DNA from: Phoma sp. XZ068
Taxonomy: Eukaryota > Ascomycota > Dothideomycetes > Pleosporales > Didymellaceae
Direction: 5' to 3'
Length of the DNA: 64,000 bases
NCBI GenBank assembly: GCA_004835665.1
Contig: RBKR01000008.1
Span: 868,001 to 932,000, forward strand
Shown: positions 1-11,370 of the stretch, piece after piece
How the letters are laid out: the number at the start of each line of letters is the position of its first letter
Position numbering within the stretch: position 1 is the first letter of the stretch
Made by a program: the position numbers and the translations under genes
Notes under the pieces: model-generated
Told to the model about the DNA's origin: nothing
Databases searched by the model: none
Seen by the model: only the letters and a program-made list of their open reading frames with translations

Positions 1-276
1 TAGTCAGCGCGGCCAGCGAGTCGTTCGGCGTCCCCTACATAGCGCCTGCGTCCACATGTCTCTCTGGTGAATGCAAGTCGTCCAGTAGCAGTAGCCTCCA
101 CCCCACGCTGCGCCGTCCATAGAGAGCCGCCCGCCGCCAACTGCTAGCTCGCCTGCCTGCAGCCGTCCGCAGCTCAGTGAACCTCCGTTGCATCCCCAGT
201 GCGCCCACCCTCTCTGTTCCTGCCCAGTGGCTCTGCGACCAACGCTGGCTGGCCGACACACCGACAGCGGGCTGCG

Positions 277-2235
277 ATGACCAGCCCGCACTACTCGCTG
301 CCCCCCGACGACGAGCACAACCTCACGGCCGCGCCACCGAACAACGTCACGCTGAGCGACTCGCCCACCGCAGACTCGGGCACAGGATCGGGCGCAGGCT
401 CCTCGACGGCCGTCAGCGCGCTCGCTGCCACCGCGACTCTCGCCACGCTGTCGGACAGCAGGCCGCCCACCAGCCACGGGGAAGATGAAGCCAGTGACGA
501 CGACGAGAGCGGGGGTATATCCTTAGCAGACCTGACCGAACCACCCGCACCGCCGGTCTTGCTGTCCAGCACCCTCGGCGCCGCAGGCATTCACATGCAG
601 GCCGTCATGGCCCACTACCAGTCCTTTGCGCACGACACAATACCGCCGCCCACCAGCGACATGACCTCTTTCCACGTCAGCAACGTCCACCTCCCCCCGC
701 CACCGCCGTACTTGGGCCACTTGTCGAGCTCTGAGTCCTCGCTCGAGCCCCCGCCGACACACCACGAGGCCCACCTCAGCATCAAAGACAAGAGCCAGTT
801 CGTGCCCATCACTTCGTTCTTCCACTACCTCACCCCGGAGAAGCCCACCGTTCCTGGACTCGACCTTGTACATGTGCCAGACGTCATCACCCGGGAAGAC
901 TTGCAGGGCGACAAGTACGACTACCAGGGTATTGATTGGAGTATACGCAACACGACAAGATCGTCAGTACGAAGCAAACGGAGAGAGTGTGAGGAGGAAC
1001 GGTTGTCGCCCAGCTTGAAGGAAACTCGCACCGTAGGCATGCCGCTATCCTGAAGATGATCTTGAACTAACATCGACCAGAAGTGGAGGCCTCCTTTACG
1101 CAACACAGACAGCTTTTTCTCGTTTCGGAGGAATACTACTTCACATCGCGCTTACTTTCCTCATTTCCAGCTTCGGAACGTGTTGGCGGCAACATCCAGG
1201 AACGATGTCTTCTATGCAGCAGGCCAAAAGGTGCTCCGTACAGACGCCGAGGGCTCTCCTGCCGAGGCAATTATAGATTTGAGCAAGAAGACAGCACTTG
1301 ATGGCTCCATCACGACGATAGCGACCCTCAACGATGTCCTGATAGCAGGCGCTTTCGAGGGCGAGTATGCTATTACCGATTTATCGTCAGCAACCGACAC
1401 TCCCTGTACGTTTGGTCGCACATCGGATTTTGCCTCCGATACCAAGTCCAAGATCGTCAACCATCTACACCTTTTCGAGTCACGAACCACATATCATCCT
1501 CAAGGCGTCCTATGCTCGAACGATCACCACTTGCGCATATTAGATTGTGCAACGGACACCTTTACGCACAATTTCCAGTACCCAGCTGCTGTCAATTGTT
1601 CAGCCACCAGCCCCAACGGTCGGATGCGCGTTGTGGTCGGTGATTTTCAAGAAACACTCATCACCAACGCCGAAACAGGACGGCCGTTCGAGACCCTCAA
1701 GACGCACACCGACGACGCCTTTGCGTGCGCCTGGGCAGATGACGGCATCCACGTTGCAACGGCAGCCCAGGACTCCACCATCGTTGTCTGGGACGCTCGA
1801 TACTGGGATAAGCCTCTCACAGTCCTCACAAGCGAGCTCAGTATTCCCCGAGCACTCCGCTTCTCGCCTATCGGCTCAGGTCCACGAGTCCTCGTCGCTG
1901 CAGAAGCAGACGACTACATCAGTATCATCAACGCGCAGACCTTCGAATCAAGACAGGTCTTCGACTTCTTCGGCCCGCTCGGCGGCGTGACATTCACCCC
2001 CGACGGGCAATCCCTCTTCATCGCAAATGGAGAGCGCAGATTCGGCGGCATCATTGAACTCGAGCGCACAGGCTGGGCTGAGCGGACCGCACGACGGCGA
2101 TCCTTTGACAGCGACCGCGATGAGCTGATGACCGACTGGGCGAGCGACGACCAGCTCTACACCTTCGACAAGTCGTATTCCGGCGCTATCGAACGGCAGC
2201 GGAGAGGCGTCGATTTCAGCCAGCTCGTCGTATGA
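277..2235 (+). CDS. WD40-repeat protein, fungal C2A9.03-like family
   Basis: Two exons, 277-1032 and 1081-2235, give about 636 residues. The start is the first ATG in frame (277). The first ~170 residues are low-complexity (Ser/Thr/Pro/Asp-rich). A conserved linker follows, containing YQGIDWS and then, across the intron, a stretch ending FRRNTTSHRAYFPHFQLRNVLAAT. A beta-propeller region comes next, with recognisable WD-type repeats (for example the segment around VVWDARYW). The intron has donor GTAGGC, a perfect CTAAC near 1067 and acceptor CAG at 1078-1080. A donor at 967 (GTACGA) would also keep frame, so the exon 1 end is uncertain by up to 66 nt. The linker plus propeller architecture matches a conserved fungal family typified, from memory, by an uncharacterised Schizosaccharomyces pombe WD protein (SPBC2A9.03). 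The molecular function is not established, and a scaffold role is only implied by the fold. Confidence 0.8.
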
Positions 2236-2609
2236 CGGCGGCTTTGTAGATGTTTGCAAACGATTTCGGTGCGCTATGTCAGTATTAATCGTGACGTATG
2301 GTTCGTCTTCTTCTCGTTCTTCTCTTAGTTTTGATTTTGCTTTTGGCGTTTATAGAGGTGGGCTGGCCCTTATCTTGGGCTCACACATGACTTGACGGAC
2401 TGGACTGGACTTGACTGGATTGGAAGATACCACAGCATCATCGGCATTGCGATTGGTGTTGACGAGTATATTAATGTAGCATTTTCACGTATATATCGCA
2501 TCGGGAGAGCGTAATCACACTATTCACAATTCGTGTTCCTTGCCGTGTTCGCATGAGGTATCGGTGTTCAAAAGAAATCCTGAATTATGGTTTCGTACGG
2601 AAGGGAAGA
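2236..2609. other. Intergenic, convergent 3' ends
   Basis: Between the stop of the WD40 gene and the end of the flavoprotein readthrough tail. T-rich stretches near 2300-2350 may serve the WD40 mRNA 3' end. No gene seen. Confidence 0.6.
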
Positions 2610-2852
2610 CTACATGATATCGCACTTGGATGGCAAGCCACAGGGGCCCTCACTGTCCTTCTTCTTCTCCTGAGGACCAGTGGGCTGCTCAGGCACCCGC
2701 TGTGTCGTCGGCGCTGTAGCCGATGTGTCCTTCACCCCACTCGATGTTCCGTTTTCTGTCTGGTTTTGTGTAGTGTTTGGCGTCGTCGAATACGTCGCCG
2801 CCGCAGGGGCAGCCTGCTCCTGCTTGGACCCCGCCTTGGAGGTATCATCTAG
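2610..2852 (-). other. Probable stop-codon readthrough extension with CAAX box
   Basis: Directly after the flavoprotein stop TGA (2853-2855, minus strand) the same frame continues with CTA GAT GAT ACC and stays open for 80 codons to TAG at 2610-2612. The encoded tail is hydrophilic and low-complexity (Ala, Thr, Gln, Lys rich). It has a basic patch (EKKKDSE) and ends PCGLPSKCDIM. The last four residues C-D-I-M fit a CAAX prenylation box with Met at the last position, which favours farnesylation. A second Cys seven residues upstream could be palmitoylated. UGA-CUA-G is the published high-efficiency readthrough context in fungi and animals. No plausible intron removes the stop: the only nearby GT...AG pairs are 8-25 nt apart. 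Readthrough and lipidation are inference; the context, open frame and CAAX end are directly visible. Confidence 0.7.
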
Positions 2853-3517
2853 TCACGGGTGCGCCTTAGCGACGGCAGCGTAGAAGGCCTTGCCCTGCTC
2901 TGTGGCAATGGTGAGCTCAAGGGCAGTGGGCTGGCGGCTGCCGTCCGCAGCGGAGAATGTGCCGGCGCCCCAGGGCGAGCCACCATGGACCTCCTCGAGG
3001 TTGGACAGCTGCGCGAAGGTCTTTGCGTAGCCGAGAGGCACGTAGATGAAGCCGTGGTGTGCCAGTGTCGACATGGCGGCGATTGCAGTGCTCTCCTGTC
3101 CGCCACCGAGGGTGCCGGTGCTGATGAAAAGACCAGCGTACTTGCCCCAGTAGGAACCTGCAGCCCATTGCTTGCCGGTCTTGTCCCAGAAAGTCTTGAA
3201 TTGGGCAGGGAAGTTGCCGTAACGGGTGGGAATGCCGAAGAGGACACCGTCAAAGGCCTCGAGCTCGGCGGGGTCGTTCAGGGTAGCAACGTCTGTAGGC
3301 TTGGGAGGGGCGTGCATCTTCGAGAGGACGTCCTCCGAGAGGGTCTCAGCAACCTGGAAGATGGTGGCATCACCACCAGCCTCGCGGATACCCTTGAGCT
3401 CAGCCTCGGCCTGTGATGGTGTTAGCAAGCTGCAGAGGGTGGGTGGAAGGAGCAGCATACCAATGTCTTGACATGGCCGTACATAGAGTAGTAGACGATA
3501 GCAATCTTGGGCGCCAT
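2853..3517 (-). CDS. WrbA/Alt a 7-type flavoprotein, NAD(P)H:quinone oxidoreductase
   Basis: Two exons, 3461-3517 and 2853-3410, separated by a 50-nt intron (3411-3460, GTATGC...CACAG), encode 204 residues. The protein starts MAPKIAIVYYSMYGHVKTL, the flavodoxin-like FMN phosphate loop. It continues with the family signatures GIPTRYGNFPAQFKTFWDKT (FMN isoalloxazine region) and STGTLGGGQE. Length and sequence match the Alternaria minor allergen Alt a 7 family almost end to end. The expected reaction is two-electron reduction of quinones to hydroquinones using NAD(P)H and FMN, which protects against redox cycling. The enzyme is normally a soluble tetramer. The stop codon sits in a UGA-CUA-G context and is followed by an 80-codon in-frame tail ending in CAAX, so a minor 285-residue membrane-anchored isoform is likely. 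Yeast Ycp4 and S. pombe Obr1 are family relatives. Confidence 0.93.
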
Positions 3518-4544
3518 TGTGATGGATTTGGGGTATCAAGTACAGAAAGGAAGTGATCAATTGCTGGTAGCAGAGATGGGAGAGGGGTAGCTCTTGCTCT
3601 TATATATAGATAGGTTGAGTCCAATCAGCATTCCAGGCGGGGCCCATGGCGCCGAGAGCAGAAACTCGACCATAGCAACGCCCTGCTTTGTCTGGGTATG
3701 AAGCCATCGATGCAGTACTCTCTTGTCCGATCGCGGTCAAGCTCGCTTCAACCATGCACCATGAGCCGCATTAGCGTCTCGACGACCCCACATTTCGATT
3801 ATCAAAGGCTCATGTAATGGTTGTAAACCCTCCCAGAGCTGCTGACCTCGATGCACAGCGAGTGCGGTACTTTTTCCGTTCTGATTGCAGAGTGCTGCTT
3901 GTTTCTGCAGTGTTTGAAATGCCTTGATAAGCAACATCTTCTCCGGAACAGTGGAGCTCCCGATCCGCATGCAGCTTACAGCGTGCTGTGTAAGCATGCA
4001 ACATTTTAACCTAGGTACCTGGACTAACGCTTTGCGCGCTACGGGCTTCGGCAATGCGGGGTGCTATCTCGATTGCTGAGGACGAACGAACTCTGCACAC
4101 TCATCAACAACCTCATTCTTCACTCTCTGATGTCTCCTTGATCACCTGTGCCTGAGCAACTCGCGTGCGACATGAGCTCGGACGGATGCATACAGGGGCA
4201 GCCTTACCTGCACCACAGTCAGCTTTGAATCACTAATGACAAACATCACGAATCAAGGAAGATTGTGAGAGTTCGCATAAAATATATTGTTGCATGCTTC
4301 AGAAAACGCTAGAATGCTAGAATGCTAAAAGGGTACAACGTCCGGTCGTCCCATGCAAACGCCCGCCCGATGAATTTTTTTCAAGGTGTACAGAAACTTT
4401 TTGTTTTGCATGCTGGTGGCGCTCTGGCCTGGTATCATCCAGGCTCGCTGCCTGTTCGCAAAAGAAGTCGTTAAAGTCGTAATGCTGAAAATCGCAGTAG
4501 GAGTACAGAAGAAGTGAAGTGGTTCGTCGTTGATCGCTCTGCAA
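3518..4544. other. Intergenic, no gene seen
   Basis: Contains the flavoprotein 5' region (left part) and the 3' flank of the F-box gene (right part). The short open frames here have no recognisable family content. A small direct repeat (AGAATGCT twice) lies near 4311-4325. Confidence 0.5.
3601..3608 (-). promoter_or_regulatory. TATA-like box of the flavoprotein gene
   Basis: TATATATA lies about 85 nt upstream of the ATG at 3517 on the minus strand, a plausible position for a core promoter element. Confidence 0.4.
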
Positions 4545-6039
4545 TCAAGTCGAGATGGAGTGGAGCCTCCTGCGAACGCCAACCAGGAAATCATCTTCAT
4601 CAATGCGTTGGAATGGGCCTTCCTCCTCTTTCTCGTACAGACCAGTGCTGCCGTACGGGCCCTTGCCGCTGAATTCAATGTTCGCAGGCCAGAGTCCGTC
4701 GGAAATAGCCTGCGCAATAGCAAAGTCGCCGTGGACGGAGCCGAATCCAGGCTCAAAGATGCAGCCTGCAAAGAAAAGCTCTACGTAGAGCTCCTGAGGA
4801 ATATCGCTCTTGGCGCGTCGCTGAACCAACGCACGCGACTGTTGCAGCAGCTTCTGCAATGCATCTGTGGCCTCCTGCGTCGAGCGCCCGTGCTCGTGAC
4901 CGCACAGGTGCAGCGCGCGCACCTGCATGTCACCCCTGAACTTGGCATCCTCGTGAGAGAATAAGTCTGCGCACACAGACGGAAGAGAGATGGATAAAGT
5001 CTCAAGCTTAGGGCAGCTTCGGAAAGTCTCGCAAAGGTGCTCACTGTCGCTTGGGGATCCGGGGTGAGGGTGCCAGAAGCCATCCTGTGACCGTGGGCTG
5101 TGCTCAAGTACCCGGAGGGTGTTGCGAGATGCCTTGACAACAGCCATTACACCATCAATGGTGATTGTGGAGATACATGTCATGTGGAACTCCTCAAGGT
5201 GGGTAGCAGTGCGAGCAATGGCGAAGAGATCGTCATCGGTGATCGGCATGAAGCTGGTATCACCAAAGATCTTGAGTCGCCTCAGCTGTCCGAAGTTGAC
5301 TGACTGCAGCGCCTTCAAGTCGATCTGGTTCTCCTTCTCAGCAGCCTGCTGTGAGGTGGGGTCGATACACTGAAGCTCCAAGGACTCAAGAGGCTTGCCA
5401 CTACCGGTCAAGAGGGTTCTCCAAGAGTTTGCGTCCAGATGCCTGATGGTGGTCCAAGGAACGGACAAGGATGTAAGGTTGGAGCAGTTCTTAAGGGAAT
5501 CAAAAATCATGCGGTTCGTCTCGGCGGTGTAGAAGCCGTGGAACCACATGCGCTTGATCTTGGAGGCAAGCTCCGGGAAGTCGTTGAAGTTCCTCACGGT
5601 CTGCCTCAGGGACGCAAAGGGATCGCGATACACAGCAGTGCCAGTAGGACGATCAATGAGCTCATACAATGGGTAGCTTGATCGTCGGTTGGACAACTCG
5701 GCCCATCGCTGAATGTTGTCAGATCGAGTTCGCTATCAGAGATTACGACATGCTTACCTCTCCTCCCTTCCAACGGCGGATGTACACATTCTTGAGGGCA
5801 TACTCCAGGGCCCACTCGTGCCATTGCCAGCAGACGGTGCGAATGGCACAAATGGCATCCCACTTGAGCATCTCAGGTGGAACGGGGCCTCTCACATAGC
5901 GCTGAAGAGTGGACCTCTGGAGTGGCAGAGGTGCTTGGGAAAGTCCGAAGGTGTACGTAGGACCATCTCGAATGTTGGCTTCGGCAACCTCTTCGAGGAT
6001 CTTCGAAAGGATTTCGTACGGAAGGTGCCTGATTTGCAT
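4545..6039 (-). CDS. F-box protein with leucine-rich-like C-terminal region
   Basis: Two exons, 5758-6039 and 4545-5708, with a 49-nt intron (5709-5757, GTAAGC...TTCAG), encode about 481 residues. Residues 1-45 (MQIRHLPYEILSKILEEVAE...) fit an F-box, the Skp1-binding helix of SCF ubiquitin ligase adaptors. The rest has spaced leucine-rich segments (CSNLTSLSVPW, FGQLRRLKIFG, CPKLETLSISLP) resembling degenerate LRRs, as in the many lineage-specific fungal F-box proteins. The intron join gives KGGE-RWAELSNRR in perfect frame. The expected role is substrate recruitment to an SCF complex, with unknown target. Such families expand in filamentous ascomycetes, so orthology to a named gene should not be assumed. 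Confidence 0.75.
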
Positions 6040-9000
6040 TGAATTGTCGACGGCGGTAATTATGGATTGTTGATCAACACGAAGTAGGTGGTAGTGGCGG
6101 CTGACAACTTCTATATTCGTGGCGAAGTAGCGATGAGTCGTAGGTAAATTGAGATAGTTTGGTCCAGGTCAGGTGGTCTGGACTTCAAGTGAGGAGGGAA
6201 GTTGTCTCTTATAGTCAACTGCAGAGTTTTATTAGACAAAGGGCACCGTGGTACGTTGTTAGTCAAGAGTCAAGAGTTTCCCCAGGTCCATGCAGCAGCG
6301 CCAACTGCTCGGACTCCGGGTACAAGAGTGGAGCAGAGCTAGAAAGATCATTCTGGCACAAGCAATGAATGACACAGATTGACCAATAGCCGGGGGGCCA
6401 CACGGTAGCACGCGCGTGTTTCCGCGACGGAGAGGCGTTGGAGCGCCTGGTTGCCTCCGCCATGAATGGATTTCTGTGATGTAAGAGTTTGCCAAGCGCT
6501 GCTTTCCCCGGCCTAGGCAAAGCAAAATCAGCGACTCGGCCGTCACGTGCGGCAGGTCACAAGGCCATCTCGCAATTTTGAGGGGGTAACAGATTGGTGT
6601 TTCTGACACATCGAAATCCTTTGGCAAGACCTTCCGACCACCGTTCACCACCCTCGTGCCTGCTCAGCGCGCTGCCGCTGGCGTCTCTTGCGACCGGCCT
6701 GCAGCGTCGGACGTTTGCGAAGCACGACGCTGGTGCTGCCGACGCATGCCGTCTGCCGCTTCGGTCGTCACTGGACCCTCGCAAAGCACATCACGATGCT
6801 TGGAAAGGAATGTGCGGAGAAGGTGGCTTGCTCTACCCTTCCTGCACGCACCCGGTTGCACAAGTTCCAAGAAGACTGCATATTTCCGCAACTCCTGGCG
6901 GCTGCAACTGCCTGTGTCGCCATCGATATCAGGTCTCACACCTTCGATTTCGTCAACTGTCGCCATAGTGTCGTACGCATCCCATCTATTTGCGCATCGT
7001 AACGCTATATGGACCTTCGATTTTCGCTAGATGGACAAGGTACTCCCGACTGTAGCCGGTCCTGAAGTCCTCAGCTCTCGCAACATTGCACCTGGTCGGA
7101 CCACTGCCATTGGGGTTTATGATGACATTTGGCATGCCGGCTGTTCAACCAAAGAACCCGTAGACTCGGGTATGATCCCGGAGCCACGATGGTCCTTGCC
7201 CTCGAACCTGCATTCCCTGAGGTGGACACCACCGCAAAATTTTCACGATGCCTTAAATCCACCTGCAGACCGCGTCTTCAGCGTCTGCATGGATACAAAC
7301 TTAGCTGCTGCAGCTTCGTCTTCGAAACAGCTTCTTTGGTAATCTGTTACGTTTTCGAACCTTCCCCGCCATGCGACCCTCCTGTCTCCACATGCATCGT
7401 TGACGGTCCGGGAGCTACTTTAGCTCGGAATGCCGACCGAGCACACCGCAAAGACTGTTGCTTGCAGTCCATATGTGAATCTGGTCTTGTTGCCGATCAA
7501 ATTGAAAGGCTGGGCACACTGTTCTTCCGTTGATGTGTGCAGATCCGCTACCTCATAGCTCTCAGCTCTGTACATCACATCCTCTCCTTGACGATGAAAG
7601 GAGCTGCGACCGGGTTATTTTGAGATCAACAACGCTTCCCCGGCCCTTGTGAGCTAAAAGTTACGCTACTACCCCGCAAAGATCTTTAACCCCTGACGCG
7701 GTTGACATTGCCTCCTGCAAAACGTAAGGCTCAGGATTGACCTATCGCACGGACTTGCCAAAACCGTCAGGGTCAGAGCCTCGGCGATCGCCTGGCTGTG
7801 TGGAAATATCTTCGCCATGCCTACGGCCTTATTGTTCTGGGTCCAGATGGTCACGAGGCTGGACATCTGACACGTCTGCTCAGCGCTAGGCGCCGCAACA
7901 CTACTGAGAACATCGTGACCTTCTTCTTTTCGCCCCAGGTTCCAAGCATCGTGAGATCCATAAGCTAACCGCTTTGACAGTGTGTACGTGGCAACTTGAC
8001 AGCGGATGCTGGGGCCGCCGGTATGTGCACAGATCAAGACATGATGAGGCCACACCGAGGGCTGCTCAGACGACTTCGATGACCAATACACCATCGACCC
8101 CTTTAGCTGATACTTTGGATCGGGTGTGCAAAGGGGCGGATTTGACAAAATTCGCTTTGTGGTCCCGGAATGTCCAAACACGAACTGGTCGGCGTTCCAC
8201 ATGCCCGACAACCTCAGCGTTCACGATGCGCTCACAGCAACGTCAGACTCTACCTTTGGAGTTGTGAGGTTGAAGTTCGCTAGCCCGAGGGTATGGTAGG
8301 TTGTTGTACTCACCTTTCGCGTTTAGGAATGTAGAACGTGCCTTATCGCGGTGGCACAACAAAGCAGCTTCCCGTCATCCATGCCCTGGCTTAAGAGACT
8401 GTGCCACTTACACGACGGGCTGTTATCTTGAACGACAAGGGATGGGCTTCTGGGTATTCCTACTTCTGAGATGGTAGCACACAAGGACTCATGTCATGGC
8501 AGTTTGGTGGAGATAGCGTATAGGCCGGTACCGCTCCAAACACGAAGGAATCTTTCCAGTCACAGATTGGCGAACTCTCTTGATTTGCATTGTCGGGTCT
8601 GGTGGGCGATCCCGTTTCTAGCAGCAGCACAACAAGTCGGATAGGAGCCTGGATTTGGAGGTATTCATTGCCATCTGCTGGCCGTCTGCATTTCCGTGAA
8701 GCGTCGCGGAACTTTAAGAATCATGTACAGAGCAGCTAACGTCTTTCGCAGCATGGACGGGAGAGGGTCTGCCCAATATTGGAAGCTCCTCCAGATAGTG
8801 ATAACAACCATCTTAAGCAATACTGAGCCCATTATGAGTGAGCATTTCCCGAGGAAGCACAGTATCTCCTCTTCTGCGATATCCAGTACCAAGCAGTCAC
8901 GGCGGGTCCAAGTTATTTCCGCGACTGCATCCTATCACGTCAGCCACGTGTCGATTGAACTACTTCTTACTCCCACCACACCATTCATTCGAACATTGGG

Positions 9001-10034
9001 TCAAGAATTACTCGAGAGAGCACATTGACGATTCCAATCTTGGATTTGCCAGGGCCGATCTGTTGATGTGCACACCGCAATCACATTGCTGTTCTGAAAG
9101 AGCTCATATGCGACTTTTGAGTGCTTGAGTGCCAAGTGGCCACCGGGCCGTTATTAAGACCGCACGACACCGTAGAGCTTATGATTCGAATGACTGGACA
9201 GAACATTCATCACTGGAACAAAGGTAAACAGACAACCAGTCGAATCGAGACGAACATGTCAAAAAGGCGTAAAGACAGATAACGATGGTCAAGAAGTAAA
9301 CCGCTTACCAGGTACGCGGCCACATGGCACACGTGAGCGCAAGTTAATTAACAATAAACAGGGGCATAGGTCTTCACCGAAATGATACTAGGAACATCAA
9401 CACCTGCCCCGCATCACAAACTCGATAATCGGCACACCTTTGAAGCTGTCTGACACTTTACGATTGTGTTGTTCTTGACTGGGGATGGACCTTCGATCGA
9501 GCAGCGCAGCACTCAACTTCGCAACGAAGCTCTGCGCTCGGCCACATTTCTCTTCGAGCAGCAAATTAATTGTCAGATTGTGTATCATCTTCAGAAAAGC
9601 TCGGTATATCTTTCGCAACGTGGCAATAAGTGCTTCCACGTACCAGGACACGGCAGGAAAGCACACACCCTTCCACGCAAGGGTCTGCGAAGCTTCGACT
9701 TCTTGATAGGACGGAAGTCAAACAATATTCTCCGCATGGGCAATTTGGCATACCATGTTCGGCTTTTGAAAATGCGCTTATTCGGCAGTTCTCCGCATTG
9801 CAGCTAACCGTTTTGCATGTTATGCTCCACTACCGTACCAAGTCGAGTGTTGTACAATATCAAGCACTGCGATGTAGACCTTCAACTCCACCGCGTTATA
9901 GTAAGAGACCGGCATATCTCGCTCCATGTCTCTAGTTTCTCCGCCTTTCGTGCTCACTGCGGTCTTGCCTCTATTTAAGTATGTCTAATTTGCTCATGTC
10001 TCAGCACCATCACATTGCAAAATAAGTTGACAGC
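6040..10034. other. 4 kb region without a supported gene
   Basis: The left part (6040-6260) is the 5' flank of the F-box gene. The right end is the pectin lyase promoter. Between them only short overlapping open frames on both strands occur. None has a recognisable domain, a good start context or consistent exon joins. No terminal inverted repeats, transposase motifs or tRNA box sequences were seen. A decayed gene or lineage-specific non-coding RNA cannot be excluded. Confidence 0.5.
9972..9978 (+). promoter_or_regulatory. TATA-like box before pectin lyase
   Basis: TATTTAA lies 57 nt upstream of the ATG at 10035, a reasonable core promoter position. Confidence 0.35.
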
Positions 10035-11370
10035 ATGAAGTTCTCAGCCCTTGCAGTCGGAGGTGCCATTGCTACCGCGAACGCTGCCGCTCTTGGCGAT
10101 CGTTCGCAATTCGAAGGGCGCGCTACGTATGCTGTTGTTGGCAAGCCGGAGGGCTTCGCTTCTTCGACCACTGGAGGTGGAAGCGCTGCCTGTGAAATCC
10201 CATCTAGCGTTGCCCAACTAAAGACATGGCTCACCGACAGCACTGCTCGCTGCATTGTGCTCGACAAGGAGTAAGCAATCCACAGCGTACAGCTCTAAGG
10301 AAGCGTTAACCAATGATGGCAGGTACAACTTCAAAGGTACCGAAGGTACCACCACTGAGACTGGCTGCCGACCAGCGTCCAACACATGCCCCGGTAACGG
10401 TGGCCAGGATGCTATCAACAAGGCGTCGTGGTGCACAAATGGAAATGCAGGTGCTGGCGTAAAATCTATCAGCGTTACCTACGATACCGCTGGTGTTGCT
10501 GGAATCAACGTCGGCTCTAACAAGAGCATCATTGGTGTTGGGTCTAAAGGTGTCATACGTGGGAAAGGCCTTCGAATGGCCAATGGTGTGAAGAATGTCA
10601 TCATTCAGAACATCCATATCACGGAGGTATGTCATTCAGCCATGCCATTGAGGTGTAGCTAAGTTTACCAGCTCAACCCTCAATATATTTGGGGAGGGGA
10701 CGCCATCACCGTCGACGGCGCTGATCTCATCTGGGTTGGTAAGTCAAATGTTCTCTCGCTCTTCATCTGATGAGAACAAGCTAAGACAATGTGACTAGAT
10801 CATGTCAAGGTGTCCTTGATTGGCCGTCAAATGTTCGTCGCTGGGAACGGAGCCTCCAACCGCGTCACGCTGTCTAACAGCGAGTTCGACGGTTCGACTA
10901 GTTGGTCCGCCAGTTGTGACGGTCACCACTACTGGGGCATCTATCTGACTGGCTCCCAAGACTTGATTACCATGAAGGGTAATTACATCCACCACACCTC
11001 CGGCCGCAGCCCCAAGATTGGCGGAAACACGCTCCTCCATGCTGTCAACAACTACTGGTACGCCAACACTGGTCACGCTTTCGACATTGAGGCTGGTGGT
11101 CAGGCTGTCGTCGAAGGGTCGGTATTCCAGAATGTCAAAACCCCTCTCCTCGCCAACGCTGGAAAGCTCTTCGGCTCTCCCTCTACGAGTGCCAACACTG
11201 CTTGCACTAACTACTTGGGTCATGCCTGCCAGTTGAACTCTTTTGGTAGCTCTGGTACTCTTGGAGGATCGGATACGAGCTTCTTCAGTAACTTCAATGG
11301 CAAGTCTATTGCCAGTGCCGCCACAGCAAGCTCTTCGATTGCCAACAGTGCTGGTGTTGGTAAGATCTGA
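10035..11370 (+). CDS. Secreted pectin lyase (PL1 family)
   Basis: Four exons, 10035-10270, 10323-10626, 10672-10738 and 10799-11370, encode 392 residues. All three introns (45-60 nt) have GT...AG ends and restore frame. The N-terminus MKFSALAVGGAIATANAAAL is a signal peptide. The body shows the PL1 parallel beta-helix pattern: a segment ending GIGSKG-type turns, then WGGDAIT, then LIWVDHVKVSLIGRQMFV, CDGHHYWGIYL and the SGRSPKI motif that carries the catalytic Arg of pectin lyases. The LIGRQ and SGRSPK motifs, and the lack of the Ca-binding Asp cluster of pectate lyases, favour pectin lyase (EC 4.2.2.10). It would cleave methyl-esterified homogalacturonan by beta-elimination outside the cell. 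It stands alone between two gene-poor stretches. Confidence 0.93.

Noticed and set aside
2849..2880. Short intron removing the flavoprotein TGA
   Set aside because: The available GT...AG pairs are 8 to 25 nt, far below any fungal intron length, and lack a branch site.
6594..6968. 124-codon plus-strand frame with Arg/Ser/Cys-rich product
   Set aside because: Overlaps other frames of equal length on both strands and shows no family features.
7669..8211. 180-codon minus-strand frame in the gene-poor region
   Set aside because: No recognisable domain, no good start context and no supporting exon joins; length is within chance for this composition.
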